Positions 24,300 to 35,767 of a stretch of 64,000 nucleotides of DNA are shown here, piece by piece; position 1 is the stretch's first letter; each line of letters begins with the position of its first letter. Where the stretch lies: contig OZ024841.1 in NCBI GenBank assembly GCA_964017145.1, positions 248,001 to 312,000 of the forward strand, given 5' to 3'. Position numbers and translations under genes: made by a program. Under the pieces are notes generated by a model. That model did not search any database. It saw only the letters and a list, made by a program, of their open reading frames with translations, and was not told the origin of the DNA. The DNA comes from Agrocybe praecox (taxonomy: Eukaryota > Basidiomycota > Agaricomycetes > Agaricales > Agrocybaceae).

Positions 24300-27200
24300 A
24301 TGACATCCCGTCCTTCCATTTCCAAACGCCCGCTGGTCGTCCCTCTCCCCCTAGAGGCTTTTCCTGTCCCGCCTATGCCTACGACACCTGCGAGTGCTGG
24401 GCTGGGTGTCAACCCCCCACCTACAGGCCCGCCTTCCCGCCCGTTCCAGGTCCATCTCGGATATCAGAGCACGAGCAGCTCATCCTCCTCTTCGGTGGCG
24501 GGGAGCAGGTCGAGGAGGTCGAGCAATTATTCGACTGCTAGTAGCAGTGCTGATGCTGGTGGAAGGAGCCGCGAGTCGGTGTTGAGTGCAAGTAGCGCGC
24601 GGAGTCGTGAGTCGGTGGGGAGTTTTGGACGAGTGTTGCGTCTTTACCACCTACGACGACGACGACGAGCCGGGAGTCACCCGCGTCTAGCGCTTCTTCG
24701 AAAAGGACTGGTCCTCCTCCAACTAGGACTTCTTTGAATGCTCCTTCTGGGTGGGGTTCGGCGATTAGGAAGACATCTGGCCAGGAGTATGACCAGGAAC
24801 GCGAAGTGCATTAATATCAACATCAGCAGCTACATCGGGGCGTGTCTGCGTCTGCTTCAGGGAAGGGCAGTCCGGCGAGGGTGTATGAGTACGAATCCCT
24901 ACCACCGACGACGACGGCAGCGTCTGGCCCTTCGTCGTCGAGCAGGACTGGTCTTGCTCCTAGACCAGTGATTTTGATATCAACGGCTGCTGGACCTCCA
25001 ACATCAACTTTCACTTCTTCACATTCCACTTCCACTTCGCCTCTGGGCATGCTGGGTGGGGCTCTGCGACTCGGAATACCTCTGGGCAGCAGGTACATAC
25101 ACCGCCGGAACGCGACTACGAACTGCATCAGCATCAATATCAACAACATCAGCAACTCACGCGAATGACGATTTCTCCCATGCCGTTGTTTTCCGATGAT
25201 GATGATGGGGGCGTAGGAGGAAGAGTACCGCCATCGCCATCGCCTGCACGACACTAACAACAGCAAAATGGATTTTCTTCGAGTTTGAACGCACGTCATC
25301 AGGGGGAAATTTTGCATGACGCTCGGAGGGGCGAAATACAGACACGGACGCGAACGTATCATCACACTCACACGCACCCGAACGAGAGCATCAGCGAGAT
25401 AGACATGCGACAGGTGTCAAGTGGGGTGGTTATCACCATGACTGCGCACGCGGGAACGAGAAGGGCAGGGAGGAGAGAGGCAGCACCAGTATTATCACCA
25501 AAAGTCCCTCGCGGATCCTATTGACCCTGATACGTATCCAACGACTATGTATGGCCCATTGGATCCGTATTTGTACGCTTCTACTTCAGCCCCTACTTCC
25601 ATGTCTGCGTCGGGGTATAATTCGAAATTCGCACCTCCGACATCATCCACACCCTCACCCTCAAATTATAATCCCACTACTAGACCACTGTCTGCTCTTC
25701 CACCCCGACGATGATTCTTATTTTTCTGGTGATACAGGACTACTGAGCTCGCTTTCGACGATCACGCAGTTTTCGGAGGAAGATTCGTTCTCGCCTATGA
25801 CGCCTGGGTCTGCTGTATCGACGACGTCGGCTCTGACGAACGAGGACTCTGAAACGTCCGCGACGAGGTCGCCGTCTATCAAGGATAGCAAGTTTGGAAG
25901 ACGGGCAGAGCGAACGAGGAGCGAGGGGTTGAGGAGGGCTCTGAATAGGCGCTCAAGGAGTCGGGCGGCGGTTGCTGCGAAGGAGAGGGAGCCGTTGCCA
26001 GAGCCGGTGGTGGGTTTGCCCCCTTTGCCTGGGGGTAGTGCGAGTGGAAGTAAAGGTCCATTGATGTGGACAGTACCGGGAGGAGGAGAGGGAGAAAAGG
26101 ACGGGAAGACGACGCCTACGACTCCTGTTACGCCTACTGTGCTGGATGCGAGTCCGTTTGAGAGTGTGCGTCCTCCGCTTGGGTTGGGCCTCCTGTCGAA
26201 CTTGGGGGTGATTTGGTTACGAAGGTTGTGAAAAGTGAGGTTGTGGAGGAGGAGAGGGGAGAGATGACGCTGGATGAGCTGGGTGTACGCGAGGAGGATA
26301 AGGAGAGGAAAAAGAAGGAAGAGGGAGGTGGCCTACGAAGAGTAGGGTTATTAGGAGGCCTGGGACTGGGACAAGCATTGGGTCTGCGTCAGGGTCGGTT
26401 GCTTTTCCTTCGAGTCCGAGGAAGGAGAGGTCGGGTATCCCTGATATCGATACTATCCTATCGAAAACTTCTCGTCCGAATTTATCAAAGTCGACGAGTG
26501 CTGCGTCAGGATCACGCTCGAGGGAGAATTCGAGGCAGAGAGTCACTAGTCAAGCTACAAGTCTCATGGGAGTTTACCGGCGATAAAGAAGATGACGAAG
26601 AGCATGGGGATGCCGAAGAGGAGGGTGATGAGTGAGGGGATTCCATCGTCGTCGATGACAGTGGAGAGTGTCCCGGAGTATGAGCTGGAGAGGATGTTGG
26701 AGGGTGTGGGCGATTCGGATTCGAGTCTAAATTTGCATACTCCTTTGCCGTTAGTTTTCTCTGTTGTTTCTTTTTCTTGTGTATTGATTGACTATAACAG
26801 GCACTTGATGGTTCGCCATGGTCTGCTGTCGCCTCATTCAAAATTGTTGCCTTCCAGAGATGGTACGCCCCTCGATCCTTCTGGCAGACCGGGGAGTATC
26901 ATGAGTGTTGCTTCGAATAGTGGGTTGCTTTTCTTTATTTTATTTTCTATGCTAATTTGTTTGAAAGCTTCTATGATGACCAAGTCAGGTATCATGAAAG
27001 ACGATAGGAATACTCCTATGCGTCGTGTCCGTCATCGTGATGGTCGACTGCTCAGAGGCGGTATTGGGTTGACTACTGGGCATGGATGGAGTGATAGGTT
27101 AGTTATGATGTTCTATTTTGTTTTGGTTTTTTCTTATATTCTCTTCAGCGAAGACGAAGATGCTCCTTCACCGCTTACACGTCGTCTCTCGAAATTAGAC

Positions 27201-27621
27201 CTCTCTGGTCGGTCGTCCGCTTCGGTCATCGCTAGTGGGAGAAGTAGGAAAACCAGCCACCCACTTTCGCGCTCTGTTAGTTCTGGTGCGCTCCTTGAGA
27301 CGGAGAGAGAGCATCGGGCGTTATTGCTCTCGAGCTCGTTTGACGATTACGATGAGATGCGCGAGAATGATTTCCTTGACGACGAGAACGACTTTGATGA
27401 TGATGGACAGGAAGATCATACGTTGCAAAAGTTAGGAGAGTGGGCTCAGAGGCAGAGGAACAGGTCACCTTCCGCCGACGTCCCGGCGAAGTGGCACCAG
27501 GACGAGCACGAGTAGTCTTGGGCCGGTGGATAGGAGCATAGCGGCGCCCTCCTCTTGGGCGTGGGAACCGTCAAAGACGAGAACTTCGAAGTCGAATTTC
27601 AGCGTATTGAAGGAGGTTCAT
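24300..27621 (+). pseudogene. Ser/Pro-rich protein gene, copy A, frame-broken
   Basis: The first exon reads from ATG 24300 (MTSRPSISKRPLVVP) through Ser-rich text. A deletion of about 40 bp relative to copy B, at about 24628, shifts the frame. Coding-like text resumes in another frame (ARVYEYESLPPTTT), shifts again near 25050, and reaches a stop after TRPLSALPPRR (25714). It continues with SYFSGDTGLLSSLSTITQF and a conserved-looking C-terminal part, RHRDGRLLRGGIGLTTG and SDSEDEDAPSPLTRRLS. The last two introns near 26925-26970 and 27100-27150 have good splice sites. A further frame change near 27470 moves the end to KEVHNF (27621). Internal duplication is visible: two SATRK/NTSGQ...HQ(F/Y)QH segments. 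I do not recognise the family. Splice sites survive while the frame is broken at least twice, so it is probably a recent pseudogene. Confidence 0.6.
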
Positions 27622-27968
27622 AATTTCTAGATAATTTTCATTCAGAAATGTATGGAGTAGATGTAAATTTATTCATTTTCTTCTGAAACACGGTGTAGCA
27701 ATTTGTGCGCCCACCCGGCATTGAAGAAGGCTCGAGCAATGGTGTATTTTTTGAAGGTCATGTATCCCGCTAAGGACTGGAAGATATGATATTATTTATA
27801 TGTCTGCATAAAAAGCGGAGCAGTTGCATGCAAATAAATGAGAAATACTGTACCTAATCTACAGTTTTGAATGAGTCGCGGTCGTCTTCGCACACCGAAT
27901 GCGAATGCTAGTAGAGACTCGATGGCCTCGAATGCGTCGTCGTCTTTTGCTTTGGATACGCCTTTATG
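27622..27968. other. 3' flank of the Ser/Pro-rich gene
   Basis: AT-rich downstream sequence with no gene seen. The left edge of block Y begins at about 27969. Confidence 0.4.
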
Positions 27969-28383
27969 CTATAAAAATAGGAAAAGAGTCGGACATATTC
28001 AACTTTGTCCGAGGGGTCCGAATTAGTATGACGCCGTGAAAGCCTCATTGAATATATCAAAATACTGGGCTAAATAGTTCATATTTTACAATGGAAGCTA
28101 TATGGTACAATACGACTTAGGAAAGGAAAACAACGAAGAAGAAAATCTATCAAAAACAAGAGAAATTCGAGCGATACAAGGAAACACCCCACATCACACA
28201 AGTAATAAAAACATATGGACGGAACGATCATTTTTGTTTATGGAAAAGGGCAAGAAGCGGACAAAGAGAAGAGGGACGAAGAGGAGACAGTGGTGGCAGA
28301 ATGCATTATACGAAGAAGGGTTGACCAGGGCAACACATACATAACCTCCAAAGTTCAAGAAGCAAATCCATGCATCATTGTCG
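27969..28383. repeat. Block Y, copy 2
   Basis: It starts GCTATAAAAATAGGAAAAG, shared with 36939. From GGGGTCCGAATTAGTATGAC on, it runs collinear with 8325-8730. It ends at ACATAACCTCCAAAGTTC and TTGTCGTT. Non-coding. Confidence 0.7.
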
Positions 28384-28448
28384 TTAAAAAATAATATTGC
28401 ATCGCACTGAGTGTCCTTTCACAGGAGCTATCTAATATGTTTTAACAG

Positions 28449-28870
28449 TCAAAAATACGAGTAATTAGTCACAAAGTGCCCTTCCTTCGTCCACCAAATT
28501 CTAGACGATTTTATATCAATAGTATTGAAGATGGATGAATGTGCCGGGTCGCCCTCACGTTCTATACGAGTCTCCTCGTTTTGCGCATCATCTCCAAATA
28601 CATATATCGCTCGGAGTGTCCAAAGTAGTCCAGAGCCCTGAAGAATAACGACTGTAATCAAATGCCGTGTCACAATAAGTCAGAAGCAGACATCAGAGAA
28701 AATGGACTTACAATTTTCGTTTCATCATACGTTTTTGATCCCGGGAAACCGTATACAAAATGGAGACCTGGTCGACCGAAGGCGCAGCAAGTGACATACT
28801 CTTGAACAAACTTGCGGTAGATACACTGTCAGTGTCCTTCATTTTGAAGTGCCGAAGGCGCGGAAAGACA
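28449..28870 (-). pseudogene. 3' part of an F-box/LRR-like gene, copy 2 (shorter)
   Basis: Closely related to 11803-12522. The minus strand reads FPRLRHFKMKDTDSVSTASL and SMSLAAPSVDQVSILYTVSR, an intron, then LRAIYVFGDDAQNEETRIE and GHFVTNYSYF with a stop at 28449. The segment containing the second copy-1 exon start (CFTKLQRVDLHS) is deleted. Upstream exons are replaced by sequence leading into block X. A pseudogene by both criteria. Confidence 0.55.
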
Positions 28871-28914
28871 ACAGACAAACAAAACAAACAAAACAGGCAA
28901 AAGGGAACAGAAAA

Positions 28915-29990
28915 ACGAGACTAGAGAGTAAGTACAATAGGAGCACAAGAATGACGAAATGATAGGATTCAGCTGGATGGAGATGGATGGATTGTACATG
29001 TCAATGCAAACACAGAGACGCACGCAAATGTAGCCTACAAGTTTACGGGAGTAGGAAATCCTTCGTCTTGACCGTGAGCCTGACACGGAAGAAACCAATC
29101 GTCGTAGCCTACACGGATGAACTTAGACCGGGAGGAGGACGCCGTGGGCCCCACATGAGTACTTATTATAGTACACGGACAACATACCAGACACTGCGAG
29201 CAAGGGATCCGAGAGGGGTGATGGGCAGACCATCGTGGCAGGTGCGTGCGCATATCATATCATACGGCGCCAGAGGGAACGACTCGGGCCATTCGAGACT
29301 CGAGTTTAGGACGAGGAAAAGCAAGCAAGAAAGTGACGATACTAATAAGCGAAGGATACGAGGATTGTGGTTCAAACATTCGAATCCGCGGTCGAACGAT
29401 CCGAGGCAGAAAGAGAAGGGAAGAAAGAGAAAGGGAGAATGGAATGAAGGAGAGAAAGTGGGGAGGAGAGAAAACCCCTCCGACTACGCATGGTACAACG
29501 CGACCATTATCCATGAAAAGACCGGAGAGCAGACGGAGGCTTAACAGAGGAGGAAACAGCGGCGACAGAGGAGCTGAAGATATGGAAATATATTGAAGAA
29601 GAGACAAACGCATACAAAAACGCAGATTGTAGGTAATCTCAAATTTCAAATGACTACCGAAGGAAATCCATCGCCAACCCGGCGGACAAGAGACCAAACA
29701 CATCATCACGAATACGAATTAGAAGGTGGAAAAGACAACAAGAACAGAAAATATCGGAGGAAAACAAGAACAAGAAATTGAAGGAACGACGAAATAAAAA
29801 ATAAATAGAAATAATGTCTTTTTTTTTTTTTAAAAAAAAAAAGGGATTATGGTCCGAATGGGAACGGTACTACGAACCAAAGAAAGGAAAGAATAACAGA
29901 AGGAACCGAGAATCAAATAAAAAATCAAGAAATCAAGAAATCAAGAAAGGAAGAAAGGAAGAAATATCACCACCACACATTCGGAATTCA
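28915..29990. repeat. AG-rich block X, copy 3 (longest)
   Basis: Matches 3880-5045 and, in its right part, 12523-13050. It contains a run of T followed directly by a run of A at about 29819-29842, a potential perfect hairpin that replaces the plain A-run of copy 2. Confidence 0.7.
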
Positions 29991-32345
29991 GCGACAATGG
30001 GAAGGAAAGAAGGGATAGATCGACGAGAATGACGAAAAAAAAACATCCAAAATATCGAGATGCTGTCCTCCATTGTGAGATGTCAAAGGTATTATAAGGG
30101 AAGGTGCATTATTATAATGTCGATCCGCCGACGTCAAAAGCATGCAGCTGTCTTGGTCGTCGTCGTCGCTGTCGTTATCGTTATGCCCGCCATATGCATA
30201 AGCGCTAACAATAGCATCATGGCTCTCATCGTGATGCATGATCGATTGATCGATGATCGATGATCGGTCATCGACCCCATAGAAGACGAGTCCCTCTTAT
30301 GCTTGCTTGGACTCGGGTAGTGTTTTTGGTAGAAAGTAGGGCCAACCTGAGGTTCGCACCAGACCCACTACCGCCGCACTCTTGGTTGTCGTCCTGGTAG
30401 ACGTGAATGTGATGGAAGGTGCTAATGACGTCGCAGCCCCTGATTCCGCGGTCGAATGCACCCCAACAGCTACCAAGTCCTGCTTCGCGTCGGCCGATAT
30501 CATGGGCTGTGGTTTGACTTTGACGAGGGCGGATACAATAGGTGTGCTCATTCCACTTCCGCTGCTCATGCACATGGCGGAGGCGACACCGACGTCCCTC
30601 TGCTCCTCGCCCCTGCCATGTTCTGTCGAATGGCCACCAGTCGCCATGCCATTCCCACCTCTCTTGACATCTTCTAACGTGCCAGTGGTACCCGAGACTT
30701 TTGACAAGGAGTTTCTTCAAGCTAAAAAAACAACGTCCAGCCGAAGGTGTTGCTAATGATGGAGGGGATGATAGTATTTAGCACGGGTTCTTCGAGCTGG
30801 CCGGGTTGAGGGGGACGTGAACTTGCTGCTCGTCGTCCGTCGTACTCTCCTTCGCTTGCATCTCCTCTGGTTCAACCGCATTCGTATTTCCATCCGCCAC
30901 CTGCTCCGTTCGCTTCTCTCCGACTTCTTCGACACTCGGCTGCGTCTGGGCATCCGAAGACTGTTGCGGATCGTATATCGACGTGGTCGACATGGTACTC
31001 AAATAGTACCAAGGGCATGGGCTCAACCAGGCCGCCGTGACATTTTCCGTTCTCCAATTAGAGCCCGTCAATACACTCCCATTCGGCTCCTGGACCTCTG
31101 GCCTCTCCACCAAATATCTTCTCTCATCACCTCGCCCAGTCTCCACCGCCTTTGAGCTTCCTGCATGAGCCGCCGAGTTTGATGGTCCTGCTGAACCAGG
31201 GGTTCGTCCAACATAATCCCACCACGAAGACGAACTGTTGATCCCGGTTTCGGAAGGTTTTGATGCGGTGGTCGAGGGTTCAACATGCGTTGTCGCTCGA
31301 GAAGGCGAGAGCGTTGATATAGAGCGTACTACGAACGGCAGTTTTTTATCTGTAATTAAAGATAATATATGTTATTTCGAGAGATTTCGAGTGAAACAAG
31401 AAGCATACCTGGGTCTGCACTCAAGCCAACGAGGCCCACCCGCTCAGACGATCCTTCAAAGCTTCAACTCCAGCAGCTGCTGGGTCCAAATTTTAATGAG
31501 TCGTGGTTGTAGTACCTGGTAACACAAACGTCAGTTATGTATAAGCGACAACACATTGAAAAAAATGAGCAAATATAACTCGTACATACCTTGTCCCAAT
31601 ATCGACCGACTTTCCTCGCTCATGTTCGCGGCACTCAAAACTTGCTCTTTCCACGGTGCAGGATCTAAGTTCTAGTATCAAAGCTGCAAAAAAAAAAAAA
31701 AGGACGAGGTTTAGCACCAAGTCTGACGAGGAACACAGGAGTATGAAAATGGATCATACCCACTTTCACCGCCCATTCCAACCGACAAACGTAAGGGATC
31801 TTCGTCCGTCCGACAAGAGGTAAAGAGAGCGTAAACATGCTCGACGATGGGTTCAGCGGGACAGAGTGGCTGAGAGGAGGGCCCATCGTAGCTGACGACG
31901 TTGAACAAGCATTAGCTGGTGGTGTATGGAGTAACGACGGGACAGAATAGTCCACAGAGTTTACTCAGGTTGTGGACGATTGGTTGGAATAGTCAGCAGC
32001 TCCTGCGGATGCCGCTTGCTGCGCGAGCGTCTCTTGTTGTGGTGCTCTCGTTTCAGTGGGATATTGGGATAGGATCGGTGTATGTTATCTGTCAACGTCA
32101 ACGTTGTATGGTCCGAAGAAGTGCTCCCACTAAATGACATAAAAATGACTGCTGCAGTAGTGAGTGCACTTGAAAGGGGAGATCCAAGTTCAGATTCTGG
32201 AAATATCATGGACAAACTAGCCGCAACAGGGGCAAAACCCTCCAGCGGTGAAGTCGAATTCCATGTCGGTTGGCGGTCGTACGTCGTGAAAACTTCAATA
32301 CTGCGAATACATAGGTCGTGGAGTTGTTGAGGAGCGTCTATTGCT
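29991..32345 (-). pseudogene. Hydrolase-derived relic U3
   Basis: Minus-strand relic with the same order as U1. The N-terminal part near 32330-32090 (SELGSPLSSALTTAAV) is joined by the shared deletion to a segment with SRSKRHPQE, then the SLLHTPPANA piece near 31940. The middle part is at 31290-30780, and 30720-30297 has GMSTPIVSALVKVKP. A poly-Asp region (NDNDSDDDDQDS) at about 30175 precedes block X. No hydrolase core is present. The frame changes at least four times. Confidence 0.6.
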
Positions 32346-32466
32346 GCTAGACATTGGAATTGAGAAAGTCAGATAGGCGTCGTTACGGTCGGACATAAAT
32401 GACATAATGGATCATAGAGGAAGAGGAAAGTGCGGACGTCGTGCAAGAGCCCGGTAATTACAGTCT

Positions 32467-32554
32467 CCACCCTCACGCGAAATAACGTCATCGCCGGGCA
32501 GCCGCTTCCGTCCGATCCGATACAGCCGGGGACGCGTTCGCGCGAGGAAAATAT
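32467..32554 (-). promoter_or_regulatory. Conserved upstream block (U3)
   Basis: CCCTCACGCGAAATAACGTC, GCCGGGCAGCCGC and CGGGGACGCGTTCGCGCGAG in the usual order. The CACGTG core has changed to CACGCG here. Confidence 0.5.
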
Positions 32555-32999
32555 GGTTTAAAATCAATTTAAAATGCAACGCGCAACATATGCATAAACC
32601 ACCACCTGCTGAAGACCTGCTGACCGACTTACTCCAGGCTACAACTCTCCAATGCATTTTCGCGTCTTTTCCGATAATTAAGACAAGCGCCGGATTTTGT
32701 CCAGAGCCACTACTACTTAGTCATTCGATTATTGAACTTGGGTATTAAACGCCTTGACGTGTCAAGAACCTATTACCATATATAAGTTTTTCGGTCAAGA
32801 GAAAGACCTGTTCCACTTCGTGTCCAGGCATTTCATGACCCATTCCACCTTCATTTTTCGTATCTCGAATTTCAACCTTGTCCTACAGCAGAGGAAGTAG
32901 GCCTCAGCAGCTCGACTTTGAAGCTTGAAGCTTCGAAGGATGCCACGTACTTACCAAGGTTTGTAGTATGTTAATTTCGCTGTTTCACGCAGTATTGAT

Positions 33000-33784
33000 C
33001 CTTTCTTGTCCTGATCAGTCACTTTTAAAATCGTATGCGCTTTCGTACGATTCGCGTAACCGGAAGCCACAGCAAATGCTGGAGGGAGCACAGCGCTACG
33101 ATCATCCATGACTGGTGACCTTTCACAGCTTCTGGAAGGGAAGGAAGGAGAGCAGTTGGCCCTTGCAGTTTGGGATCTGGAGCGTAAGCAGCGACCATTG
33201 CTGTTTACCGCGTATGAAATTTCAAATATCTGAGCCGGATAAACGACAGCACTTCAGCTTGCCTAACTTTGCTGTGCACATGCCCTATCCTGCTTCTTCA
33301 ACGTCTTCTCTGCTACAGGTCCCTTTCACGGCACCCTTTGGTATGGATATTGATATTGGACGCCAGAATCTTCATCATGACCACGCAGCGTAACGTCAGC
33401 GGTCGACATCTCTTCCTCTCTCTAACGAATGGTTCGCGTTCACCAATGTCCTGGGAAGCCAAAATGCAGATGAACCTCACTCACGGAGCTGGAACCACAT
33501 CATACTCGATACTCTTCTTTGCATTTTCAAATGCTCCCAACTATCAAGATGAGCAGCATCAATTAGATGAGGCACCGGGATGAGCAAAAACGACGCTATG
33601 CAAGCCATGTACAAGTTTTCACTTCAAATGCAAGCACAAAGAATCAGATGTCAACTGTGGGAAGTACTGTAATCTATACATATGGTGGCAACTCCGTACT
33701 GAAGATGGGAAGTGGCGTTTCAACTCTTCAGCAGCAGAACAGACCAATGCCTGGTTTGGTGGATTCCAGGCCATGGTTAGCTAA
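33000..33784 (+). mobile_element. KDZ-type (CxC domain) transposase gene remnant
   Basis: The plus strand reads MTGDLSQLLEGKEGEQLALA followed by VWDLERKQRPLLFTAYEIS (33107-33232). After a decayed stretch it reads FHFKCKHKESDVNCGKYC and then RTEDGKWRFNSSAAEQTNAW...FQAM up to a stop at 33784. The phrase EDGKWRFNSSAAEQTNAWFG is characteristic of the C-terminal part of basidiomycete KDZ transposases and associated CxC proteins, which are read through a cysteine cluster. Stops and missing parts mark it as a dead 3' fragment. The element ends are not visible. A host gene captured from such an element is the alternative. Confidence 0.6.
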
Positions 33785-34031
33785 CCTCAGTGCATTGTGA
33801 GTCAAAATCGTATTGGGCGGTCCAAAGCGCGGGTCCAAGGTACAAAGTCCAAGGTACAAAGTCCATTTGGACCTGTGACTCGATGGACCCAACTTTCTGC
33901 GAGACAGTGTTGTGCGGGTAGTACCCAAAGGTACCAGGTATGGTGACCGGTGTCGTACCCGGGTATGGATCAAATACCTATTCCCACGACGTCTGCCCAT
34001 GTACTATCAGCGTGTGTGAGGAATTTCCCGG

Positions 34032-35767
34032 TCACGATGAATTTCTAGTTACTGCAAATAACATCGGACTTGCTATCGTTCTACCATTATCCCCATGAAT
34101 AATGTCTCCATCGCTTGTGTTCATAAGGAAGTGGGTAATTCCAGCCTCAGCTCGGGCAGTACCACGAATGTTAAGAACAAGTCGATTAGGTATTACACAT
34201 GTGAAGGCGATCACAAACCCAAGGGAGGCTTCTGTAAGTTGATCCTGTATAAATTATCAGTGGGTAAAGATGTGACTGAAAAGGGAAAAAAACCCTACCG
34301 GGGCAAATCTGAATATGAGGAGGCTGGCAAAGTAGATGGCACTGTTTCTTGATTGGAACATAAATTAGTATAGGCAAAACCTGATCATATAGAACGAAAG
34401 CAAATTACGCAATAAAATACACAACAGAATCACGAAGCAGGATATCTGCTAATCGTGGTCGGGTGATATAAAACGAGAACGACCCATAAGATGTTCGTAT
34501 TTGCATTCCCCTGAGTACGGCTAAGGCACACAGGAAAGTCTCAAAAATGAGCATCGGTATCCATAGCAAGAACATGCTCTTGAACTTGGTGTTGCTCGTC
34601 ATACAAAATCGCCCGCCAGGTACGACCATCGCGGTAACTAAGGTAAAATAAAACCGCGCGTTAATGACATAGCATCATGTAATTTTCAATTGCTTCATGA
34701 CGCACCCTCAAATGTAGAGAGATATCGACCCATCATGACGCATGTTGCCCCTGTTGAAAGAAGAGCAAATGACACCATTGACCGCAAAAGTATCGTGTTT
34801 TCTGGGTATAGTGCATATATTCGCAGTTGTAAAATTGCTAAAAGATATTCGAACATTAGTTAGGAGCCTTTCCATACTGAGAATTAATGTGTATCGACCT
34901 TGCGAAAACACTGCAAATATTATCCACGTCCAGCCTTGCCACTCGTCGAATCGACGACCTAGATATTACAAAAATGTAGTGCGTTAGTTCTCCGGATGCC
35001 CTTGCTTTAGCCCGAGATATACGTACAGCTTTTCACGAGTGAAAATAATTTCCAACGTCAAGATATATTCTCGATAAAGTCAGATAAACTCTCCACTTAC
35101 AGCTAGAGACGTAGATCATGATGATTAAGCATGCAGTTCGGGAGATTAAATATATCTCTGAGCCACTCACTGAATCCGTCATGTTCGGGGACAGAATCCC
35201 TAATTGATTTGATTGAGCATGGACCGAATACACGTTCAGTTGAATTGGCTTGCGTACCGTGCCAGTCGATCCTAGTGCGTTAACGGCAAATAAGTACTTC
35301 CTAGAGCATGTTGACCACAAACATAGATACTTACAAGGTTGCAATTAGGCCGTAATACCGATTCTTCATGATATAACTTATAAGTCCGAATTCATTGGAT
35401 GAGGTAAATATGATCACCATCAAGAATATAATCATCCCCAAAGAGAACCTCTCTGACTGAAACAGGTTTAGGTGTACAGTAATAATGATGTCCGCCTGAC
35501 ACGAAACTCACCCAGATAAGATCTTTCTCTTCGTCAAAGGTTATCACTATGTTTGGGATCCTTCTCGTCAGTCAAGGGCAAGAGAAAGGCCTCTGAAGCT
35601 AAACCTCACGATGATCGTAGAGGATAATCATCCCTGCGGAGACTAGTGACGATTAAAGACATGCAAACTTGTTTTGAACTTTGAGATAACTTACGGTGAC
35701 CATAGCGGGTGTCTTGGATGTATCTATAACCTTGAAGGAAGGACTGTAGAAGTGGTGGAGGGCTCAT
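34032..35767 (-). CDS. DUF6533-type multi-pass membrane protein, many exons
   Basis: No long frame exists, but small exons with good splice sites assemble in order on the minus strand. ATG 35767 (MSPPPLLQSFLQGYRYIQ) is followed by a GTAAGT donor at 35694. Then come ILYDHLITFDEEKDLIW, RFSLGMIIFLM joined to NRYYGLIATL, a WQGWTWIIF exon, and ILQLRIYALYPENTILLRS. Next are a LLWIPMLIFETFLCALAVL helix with RLADILLRDSVVYFI, and a final exon EASLGFVIAFTCVIPNRLVL-NIR ending at a stop (34032). The YDHLITFDEE, LRIYALY and NRL-LN motifs match the fungal DUF6533 family. These are seven-helix plasma-membrane proteins of unknown function, abundant in mushrooms. Some middle exon borders are uncertain. All motifs are present in order, so it is probably intact, although one or two exons look weak and a recent pseudogene is possible. 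Confidence 0.7.

Larger units (their letters stand above)
14771..25986. repeat. Large direct duplication, copy A
   Basis: This interval is collinear with 52731-64000 in the same orientation. The offset is 37.9-38.0 kb and steps by exactly 126 bp inside the WD40 array. It carries the hydrolase N-terminal exon, the secreted protein gene, the NLR and the start of the Ser/Pro-rich gene. The left limit lies near 14.6 kb inside the hydrolase relic. The right limit is not seen, because copy B runs off the window. Confidence 0.9.
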
